In this document: one piece after another, positions 13,781 through 23,100 of the stretch | How positions within the stretch are numbered: position 1 is the first letter of the stretch | How the letters are laid out: each line of letters starts with the position of its first letter | Assembly: GCA_007844125.1 (NCBI GenBank) | Contig: CM017572.1 | Coordinates: 44,560,632-44,624,631, forward strand | Length of the DNA: 64,000 bases | From: Sinonovacula constricta | Lineage: Eukaryota > Mollusca > Bivalvia > Cardiida > Solecurtidae | Direction of reading: 5' to 3' | Made by a program: the position numbers and the translations under genes | Notes under the pieces: model-generated | Databases searched by the model: none | What the model saw: only the letters and a program-made list of their open reading frames with translations | What the model was told of the DNA's origin: nothing

Positions 13781-13867
13781 TGGGTCGCCACCCCTAGATA
13801 AGTCTGTTCATATCAGTCAACTGTCTTTCCTTGGTCACTAGTCTCCCTAGTTGCCATGCAGTCTTTC

Positions 13868-14392
13868 CTAGCAGTCACTAGTTAACCATAAGAAATAATG
13901 ATGAAGAATATAGTAGTCACTGCATTTTACAATGGACTTTAGCTGGACACCATCCGGAGGGATCTTCCAGGACCCTCTATTCATACTGATGGTAGATCGG
14001 TAGTGATGGTCCTCACTGAAAGGTCTCCAGCTCTCTTCTACTCTTTTTCTCAAGAGCCAGCTGGATGTACTCGGCTTGTCCAAGGCAGTAGGCTGAGAAC
14101 TTCCGATTCCTAACGAGCTGAACATTCTCTACACAGATTGGACGGGTAATCCACGACAATCTACTTCAACTGGATAAAGATAGGATTTTCATCCTTGTTA
14201 CTCACAGAATTTCAGGAGGTCTGTGTGCTTCAGTCTCTTGGTCTCATTCGCAAGGTTGCATCATTTCTTGCTTCTTGCCTAAGTCTGCTCTCATTTTCAA
14301 GTCTTTTGCTTGTGGCAGAATGCCTGATTCTATTTTTGTTGATTAGGTTTTCTCCCCATGGAACAGAAATTGAACAAACTTAGGTCCATTAC
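13868..14392 (-). pseudogene. C-terminal fragment of the same retroelement (copy 2)
   Basis: This segment aligns with 11,570-12,220 along most of its length: ATCATCCGGAGAG against ACCATCCGGAGGG, then ACGAGCTGAACATT, CACAGAATTTC, CTTGGTCTCA and GGCAGAATGCCTGAT blocks in the same order and orientation. On the minus strand it encodes the C-terminal domain (a CRMFSSLGIGSSQP segment, then ASWLLRKR-like basic helix). It lacks about 115 bp present in copy 1 (roughly 12,000-12,110 there) and stops at an AT microsatellite. With copy 1 it forms two relics in tandem, same strand. Confidence 0.7.
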
Positions 14393-14413
14393 ATATATAT
14401 ATATATATATATG
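14391..14413. repeat. (AT)n microsatellite
   Basis: A run of TA dinucleotides that abuts the truncated end of the retroelement fragment. Confidence 0.9.
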
Positions 14414-14712
14414 TATATTTAAAAAACGCATGTTTCAATGTTAATAGTTTGAATATTTTCTGAAACATACCAAGGAATATCTCTTCCGTATTTTATGGTA
14501 GCCAGTGTAGACTTTTCTGTCCAATAAAAGGCTAAGTTCTCCGGATGTGTATGTCTTCCTAAAGAGACTGTATTCTTAATTTATATAATAATGATATTTC
14601 TGTATTACAACAAAATTTTACTGAATAGAAAAAAAAACAAATAGAAAGATAAAATAACAGTTATTATATGTTTTATTAAATTTTACACATCCACTAGGCG
14701 AAGGAACACACA

Positions 14713-15250
14713 CGTTAAAGTATAAATGACACAACACTGATTACAGGTACGGGAGGCCCCGGGTTCGATCCCGGGCCGCGACATATCAAAGTCGTTAAAA
14801 ATGGTCGTGGTTTAGCTCCCTTGCTAACGATCAAGCAAATATAAGGGTAGTTCCACGACTGGTTGGCCCGGTGTCAGGATAATGTGACAGGGTGTGGTAT
14901 CATGCCAGGTGTTCACGGAATGCTTTACACAGTGAAGACAGCACTATATTTGCTTCAAGTGGACACCGTCTCCAGATAACTGAAATACTGCTGGTGGGAC
15001 GATAAACCCAATAAACAAACAAACACAACACTGAGCCGAGTAATTTCACACACAAGAATAACAGTTTCCACTTTAGAACGTTCAGTCGGCAAAGTTACCG
15101 ACTTAGGTGATTAAACCTGCGTTAGTGAGTGCTCCACAATCGCACCTTACGAAGTTTTTTTCCGCAAAGACAAGTCATGTCAATAAAAAGTAAAATTTCC
15201 GATCAAAGTTAGACAATTAACAATAAACACCTGCATCCGAAGTAAATAAC
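14713..15250. repeat. Dispersed repeat, copy B (split by a SINE)
   Basis: Homologous to 699-945. The left piece (14,713-14,740) and right piece (15,035-15,250) match contiguous sequence in copy A. It contains the hairpin AGTCGGcaaagttaCCGACT (15,084-15,103), TTAAACCTG, GTGAGTGCTCC, and the CACCTGCATC end block. Copy A lacks the SINE and so represents the empty site. Confidence 0.6.
14741..15022 (+). mobile_element. tRNA-derived SINE with 12-bp target duplication
   Basis: The 5' end carries a tRNA T-arm and pol III B box (GGTTCGATCCC at 14,762-14,772, flanked by CCCGGG stem arms). The A-box half appears truncated. A ~200-bp body follows, and the 3' end is AAACCCAATAAACAAACAAAC, a tail type common in molluscan SINEs that presumably pairs it with a LINE partner. 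The direct repeat ACACAACACTGA flanks it on both sides (14,729-14,740 and 15,023-15,034) without mismatch, which fixes the insertion limits and indicates a fairly recent insertion by target-primed reverse transcription. Confidence 0.88.
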
Positions 15251-16388
15251 TTAGCAAAGGATTAATACAATTAATACAATTAATACTTAACATAACCCTT
15301 TTTGCAATTAACTATCAAAGTATGTATTATATGTTTCACGAGATAAAATCATCGACTTCTAAAATCTCCTTAAGAGAAATCCGTTTGAAATTAAACATTC
15401 CAATGACGTATAATAAAAACTAGTAAATGATGTCATATGATACAAATCAGTGAGATATTTTGGAAAACATATATTTTTTCTAAGCCGAGGAGTATTCCCA
15501 AAATAGTTAGTGCAAAACTAAACAGGGGTTAAATAATAAACGACCAAATCATGGCAAAATATAATTGTGAAAAGTACCAAACAAAATCTACGAGATTCAA
15601 AAAATGACATTAAACATAGGCCGATGGTTTACGCAAATAATAGTGTCGCAACGCAAAGGTATATCTACTTCGTAATCTCACGTAAAGAGATATAGAGTCT
15701 GCTTAAGAAAGCTATAATCTCACCCAACTAAATGAAGCGATCTCAAAATATTACTAAATTTAGCCGTTGTGGATAATCTTCTATGGGCTATCTCACATAG
15801 GAAAGCACTTAATATTGTGTTCATTCTCGCTCAGGGATTTTTATCATTCTAGATGTATATGAAAATAGCAAACATTTAACACATAAAACCCGTATAAAAC
15901 TTGTATTAATTTATTAACGTAGTTATAAACGTCAAACTAACACACATATTATTTCTGCTTTTTTAAATGAAAACACCTTTTAATGTAAATATTGGTAAAA
16001 GGTTAAAAAAATAACTATTTTCCCGAAAGTTGCTAAACGTTATACAAGTTTTCTTTTTAGTTTGTTTGTAGATTCATACATAACTTCATTCTAAACCCTT
16101 TACTTAAATTTAACAAAAATAATATCAGGGTCCATGTAGTTACATAGAGTTAACGGGCAGCCAGCCCAGGATAATGAATCTGAGCCAACCTGGCCACTTA
16201 CACATCCCCCGGCTAAAAGTTTACATGCCACGAGCCTTGGTGTTAGCAGTCTAAAACCCCGGTCTGAGAAAAAAAAAAACGTAAAAAAAGAATATACCTG
16301 ATGATAAATCAGTTCCTACGAGTACAATCATTCGTAGAAAAGAACTGTTAAATTATCATGAACTCAAACGTGTATTACTTTCGACCTA
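15251..16388. other. Upstream region of the TRPV-like gene
   Basis: AT-rich, no coding exon recognised. A small GC-richer islet (16,140-16,265) ending in an A-rich run (16,268-16,280) resembles the 3' part of a short retroposon, but I cannot match it to a family. Confidence 0.4.

Positions 16389-16437
<49 letters not shown>
16389..16437. repeat. (TCTG)n microsatellite
   Basis: Eleven or so tandem TCTG units with one CCG interruption at the end, about 245 bp upstream of the channel gene start codon. Confidence 0.95.
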
Positions 16438-16438
<1 letters not shown>

Positions 16439-16681
16439 ATCAATCCACCAATCAAACTATCTATACATCAACATAAACATCAGTAGATATTATTGGCTGT
16501 CTTTCTGAAACATTTTTGTAACATACATAATTTTACCACGACATAAACAGTTAATTATTCATGAGGTCAGATCAGTTGTGGCATTACATGTACATTTGCT
16601 GTCTGCTTTTAACGTCAAACTAATACTCTTTCAGGGGACTCTGGAGTATTTAGTCAACTGATAATCATCTTTAGTCTTAAA

Positions 16682-17194
16682 ATGATGTCTGAACCTAACA
16701 CCGACGATATAAAAAAACTCATTAAGCAGATGGCTGAGGAACCTAAGGACTCTCACGAAGAAAACGCCACATATGAGGAGCTAATAGACAAGATTGATAA
16801 GTTCAGAAGCGAGGACACAACAGAGCCGGAGGACACAACGGAGCCGGCGACAGAAACGCAGAACAAGCAAGAGCAGAAAAATGCCACGTGTAACATACTA
16901 AAATGCCTGATTGATAAGCTCAAAGGAAGCAAGGACACAATGGAGACAAAAACGCAGAACAAGCAAGAGGAGGTCGCACTCGATCTTCAGTCCAATGGAA
17001 GCAATGACACAACGGAGTCTGCGACAAAAACGCAGAACACGCAAGAGCAGAAAAATGCCACGTGTAAGAAACTAAAAAGCCTGATTGATAAGTTAAAGGG
17101 AAGCAAGGACACAACGGAGTCAAAAACGCAGAACAAGCAAGAGGAGGCGGCACTCGATCTCCTATTTTATATGATGAAGACGTTTAAGGTTTGG
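16682..17194 (+). CDS. TRPV-like gene exon 1: repeat-bearing N-terminus
   Basis: 171 codons ending TGG|GTAAGT, phase 0. The peptide is hydrophilic. Residues 52-102 and 110-160 are two nearly identical 51-residue copies (TETQNKQEQKNATC, LIDKLKGSKDT, KTQNKQEE), offset 58 residues, and a weaker third unit covers 28-50 (NATYEELIDKIDKFRSEDT). The end (EEAALDLLFYMM) looks like the start of an ankyrin repeat that continues into exon 2. The orthologous exon of the pseudogene lacks these copies, so the expansion is specific to this copy. Confidence 0.75.
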
Positions 17195-20100
17195 GTAAGT
17201 TGAATGTGTTTTATTAAATGTAAACTGATCCCAATAGATAATGTACAATAATATGCACATGGCGGGAATATATATAACAAGGTTGTCTCATCGACGGCAG
17301 CTAGACGATAAATAACAATGTACAACATTTGTTAACGTATATTTAAATATATTTGTGCGCAAACACGTTAAAATAATTTGCAATTAGTCCGCTAAATATG
17401 TGCCTCTAATTTCCAAGCAAAGAGAAAGAAGTGGGGATGTCTACTTTTAACCATATCTCACATGTATCCGGAAAGCGATTTGCACTCCGTTTAGCCTTAT
17501 AATGTGAATATTAAAGGAATTTCTAAATGAATGTCGATGCTAAATTTGGTTACCGACTTAAACTACTCCTTCACACAGTCACATAGCGCATTGAGCAGCG
17601 GAAACGATGATCAGCCGGTATTAAACCCACGTGCCGGGATGGACAATCAGCTTGCACACTTTAGCAAGACAGTCACACACTAACCTTACAAAGCTATCTC
17701 TTGTTTCAATCATGAACAAGTTTAAGAGACATATTTAATGTTTATAACAGTTAATCATAAATGGTGTTTTATTTCCAAATTACACTTCGTTCTAATAAAA
17801 TTACACTCTGATTCCATAATTCGTCTATATATTCTTCCTTCTTCCTTCGTATTTTCAATTAACAATGCACCGATTTTGATCAATTTCCCAATTTTCTTTT
17901 TCGCTCAACATTTTTCGTGACTTTATTTTCCCGAATATAAGTCTTAATCTTAATGAACAAACAAAAAACCTTAAAAGTGCATAAATCAAACGGGCTCTAG
18001 TTTCCATAACGATTTTCTGAACTAGATTTAATTTAGTTTTAATTTTACACGCCAAACGTTTAATGTAATACAAAAATAATTTAGTACAAACAAAAGTACA
18101 CGTACTTATCATTATTTTATTTCCATAAACTTGTATATGCAGCCGTAACATCCTGTTAACCGGATATTATCCGGAAAGTGTTGACGTTAATGCGGAAGAC
18201 AAAAATAGTATTTGTTGATATACTTATTTGGAAGTACCGATAAACATTGAATTCCAATCTGATCGACAACTTTCATAATGAAATGTTAGCTGATGATGGC
18301 CATTCTTACAACACTTCTGGTCGTCTTCCTCATCAAAATAATATAATCAAGAAGGACCATTAATGTGATTGACTGCAAATGTCCCGACATTCTGTTCTTG
18401 AGTCTAACCAAATAGAAATCGACTATTATGACGGTAAATTTGACGGAGAGTGTTATATAATTATATAATTCAACAATACTTATTTTTCAGTCAAAGAAAG
18501 AGATGGAAATAGTTAAGCGCCTCGTCGAAAAGTATCCTGATTTGATAACTAAACAACCTTTGATAATTAAACAACATGAAAGCCAAAGAAATAGACAGAC
18601 CCCACTCCACCTGGCGGACTGTAAAGGCAACACTGGCCTTACGGAACAACCTGATTCGATAAGTAAACAACCTTTGATAACTACACAAACTGACAGCCAG
18701 AGAAATGGACAGACCCCACTCCACCTGGCGGTCTGTAAAGGCAACACTGGCCTTATAGAGCTTTTCCTATCAAGCTCAAGTGTGAGCGAGCAGAAAAATG
18801 GTGAAAAGAAGAGTGGTGATAAAAACAATGAAGAACAAAAAAAAGAACAGAAACATAATCCGTTTTTAGCTAAAGTAACTGGCGATATTTGTAAGGAGAC
18901 AGTCATGATGGCAGAAATACCGCTCTCAGTTGCAGCACTGACATTCCGAACAGGTAGTTTTCAAAACAATTCCAAAGATAGATAATAAATGCATAACTAT
19001 ATCCTGCATAACTATATCCTACTTAACACCGATCGATTCCTTTATTTTAAGATGAAAGTGTCTATATTGTCTTTATATCCTTATCGAACTTTTCTTGGGA
19101 TGTTGTCAATAAGTCACTTTGTAAAGTACTGTTATACTTGACAACTTGTTGGTATGTTGAGTGGAGTTGGAACTTAGAGTTAGAATCAAAACACACAACA
19201 GGAAGATATACAAACTTAGATTGAGACTCTGGCTTGCGACGTTGAAGGTATGACGCTTAAATGTTCATTTTAATAAGACCTTACATGTAAGTAACATGGA
19301 CACAGTTTTTAATCCTTGGGACTCCTGTAAGGAGGCATTGAACAATTTTGGACTGTGTAGCGGGTGTTAATGGTATACGACCATTAGTGACCGAGGCGGT
19401 AGACAAGATGAAAAATAGTTTCAGTTTAGGTTTGTCAGTTATAATATCCTTATGTTTACCATTTTTACCTGTTTTATTATATAATCTTTATAGTTACACA
19501 TTCCAAAATGCATACAAAATCACACCGTACGGATAAGCGATATGAACACGATGCATTTACGATTTATAATACTATTGACTGGCATACTATAAGTTCAGCA
19601 TACCATTCCTTATTACGTTGGTAAACAACACTGTCATGAAGCATGCTCATGTTTGTGTAACTTTCAGGCGAAGGACTAAAGCATTATAAGCTGGTAAGAT
19701 GTTATTCAATGATCGAAGTCAGATGTGGGTTATCAAAGCGGTGTTGTCTGTTAAAATTGAATGGATTTGTAATGTACATTTATTGAATTTTCAAATTCGA
19801 AAGAAATGGAATGTGCTTATGCCAATGAGATCGCGTCAATTAATAATATGTTTTTAATAATCAACGCTACGCTACAAGTAAATGATATACCAATTATATA
19901 ATAAATTAGTATATACTACAATTCTATATACTGAGAAAGCATTTTATTTCGTGGGACAGAAATTTCGTCGTTTGAAAAGGACGGGCATATTCGTTGGTAC
20001 TTGACTTCGTGAATTCCCCTTCCCACGAAATTAAAAAAAATACCTTCGATTTTTGACAGAAACTGAGGCCTAACACTAAAACAGGGTCAATTGCGAAACT

Positions 20101-23100
20101 ACGGATTAGCGAGTGACTCTGCCTATTGTCTTACGTCACGCCTGATGATATTGATCCACGGCAGCCGGTCAATGTTTTCACAGCCGAGTCTCATCAGACG
20201 ACTTTTATGACACCAAACTGTCAATTAGCGTGTCATTTAAGGGATTATATTCATAAAGATTTTAAGGGCGCGGGTTCTTTAAGGGTCTAATTTAACGAAG
20301 CCATTGTCTGTCAATTAACGCCAATTAGCGTACTATGCAAACTGACACAAAACAGACCCTTGAGTAAACACCCTACACCTATAAAGTTGAACAGCGCTTT
20401 TATTTCTGTCTCACTTTTACAAAGATTCTTTTTGACAAAGTTTGATTATTTATTGTGCATAATAAACTTATTAGCTACATTTTCACTTGTTATTTGTCAT
20501 GGCACTTCGTGCGTGGCTGACATCGGGTTTTCAAACCCGTGCACCTACTATGCCTGTTTAATTAACGTGTTACAAACTTGCAATATACGTGGCTCATACC
20601 AAATGTTGACATGATTTACAAGTAAATCTAGCATTCGAAAGTCTAACCGAGGGGATTTTATATTGTTGGTACTTAAATTAGTGGATTGTCTTGCCCACGA
20701 ATTCCACGAAATTAAATGCCCCACGAAATGAAATGCTTTCACAGTATATTCATGCAAGGAGACATTTTGGATCCATATTCGGGTACGGATAATATGCTGT
20801 TCTTTCGGGATATCGCTGCATCTAATTCTGAATGTAAATCATCATTACAGACATACTACAACTCAAGCATCTATCAATGGATCTTACGGCCTGACCAAAA
20901 GCCATTTTATCAAGTAATTCGATGCTTATTTGCCACAAAATTTAACATTTAAAAAGAACGCTACAATTAATGAAAGAAATACAGTTAAACTTGTGTTAGC
21001 GGTCACGTGTTAAGAGCGGTCACCGTGCTCTAAACGGTCTGTTTAGGTCCTCTTAAGCAATTCTTTAATTGTCGTCTTATCAACGGGCATTTGCCTTCTG
21101 CGGCCAGCGGTCAGCTTGATTGGGCAAATCCTTCTTTAACTGACTCCTAATTAACAGTCAGTCAGCATGTGTCAATCGTCATTTGTGATCACACAATGAA
21201 TGTGTGTCCGTTAATCCCCTTGCTCCCCACCTACTTCAATATTATCACACTAACAGTTACGATCTTTCAATCAAGATAGATTCCTAGATATCATCCATCT
21301 GGTAGTCGGAGCAAAAAGTGTCTCAGCCAATATCTATTCAGCATATATCATAGCGTTAATTTATGAGCGAGTTAATTTATGCATAGATTAACATCACGTA
21401 CCGAATTTACCTGACTATATGCTAATAAAATCGTTGCAGTTTGGTTTATTGTTTATATAAACCTTATTTAAACTATATTTAACATAATTCAAATTGTCTA
21501 ATAACACACTACCTGCTGTTTTAGTTGAATAAAAGTTAAAAAATTGCACCATACGGAACTTGAATTGTTTGAACATATGTACACTTTTCGGCGATTTGTG
21601 ACACAAAAATGTGACGAAGATTTTGGTACCCTCAGCATACATTCCATATGAAGCATTTACAATGGCTTGTTTTGTACTGCTAGGGACTAAACTACTCATA
21701 ATGGAGCAATATTTCCTTTGACTTAGTGGGGCACTTCTGATATTCTGAGTCATGAGTTGACATTCCAAAAGCTGTTACGTTTTAATATTAGATATCTTAT
21801 CGATCAGTACTTTGCAGAAGATCTACTATTTAAAAAATACATTTTACAAACATAAGACTCATATTAATAGGTTAAAAATCAATATTATATTGTGTTTTAA
21901 GCAGCCAACCTGTCTTAAGCTGCCAGTTTTAGACTGTCCTTTAGGTGGCTGCTTAATACAAGTTTGACTGTGCATTGATTATTTATTTGGCAGATACAGT
22001 GAAAGTTCTTTTAGACAGAGGGGCTCCAATCGACGGAACCAACAACCTAGGAGACAACGTTTGCCATTCCTTGATCAGGTACAACATGCAGCTCAGAAAC
22101 ACAAGAGCAAAATAATCAATAACATAATAATACTATCAAGGATAACATATTTAATATATATGACACGTGTTATTTAAATGTACACGTAGGTATAATAAAA
22201 ACATTATATATCAATTTCATAGAGTTGTTTTCGTAGCATCAAACTAAGTATTATTAGTAATATACAGACATGAGTCTATGGCGGTTTTTCCAAGCATAAT
22301 TACCAAAATTATTATATAAAGAGAATGACACTATGATTTATAAATCCATTATACAAACAGCCTTTTGAATTGTGACAACGCCATATTGTACAGGTATGCC
22401 TCACTTTACCCAGAAAAAGTAAACCGGGTACGTGACATGTTCGTGTTTCTCGAAAGGGAGATCAAGGCCAAACATGACGAAGGGAAAGCCAAGGACACAG
22501 ATATGAAAAAAGACGACAAAGTCAATTGGCACAAAATTTGGAAGATGAAAAACAATAAAGGATTGACGCCACTTCAATTTGCTGCAAAGTGTGGGCAACA
22601 TGAGCTGTTTAAATACATTATGGAATCGGAGGTAACTCAACGTTCTCGAATAATACATTTTCTCCAGAAATGGATGTTTATATTGGCCGAAATATTTATA
22701 GTTACCAAAAAGTCCTTGGGTAGACCGGGATCTCATGCAGGTCATTGGCATGTAGATTAAATTCCTTGACGTAGGAGTTATTGATAACAAAATAATACTT
22801 ACATATTATCCGAACACTTGCATTGATTGTATTAGAAACGTAACATACAAGTTGCAATTTATCTCAATATTAAATTGTAGTCGACTAGGGATACTTCTTT
22901 TAAAGTATTAAAAGTCCATTTGAAATAGGCAATGCAGAGTAAATTGTAATGCCAGATTAAATGTCTCGAAGCGGGTACTCTTTTCGATTTACTGATACTA
23001 CGATGTTTATATTGATATCGGTATGGTTTGAACCGTCAATTATATCTTGTATAACAATGGATGGTAACAACAGTATGTTTAAAAAAAAAACTATTTTGCG

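Noticed and set aside
14745..14785. Possible true tRNA gene
   Set aside because: Only the T-arm half is present and it is part of a SINE with target duplications.
17600..17660. tRNA-like stretch on the minus strand (TGGGTTTAATACCGG resembling a B box)
   Set aside because: No cloverleaf can be drawn and the B box is degenerate; at best an old SINE fragment.
18487..18906. 139-codon minus-strand open frame
   Set aside because: Antisense shadow of channel exon 2; the plus strand has splice sites and ankyrin motifs.
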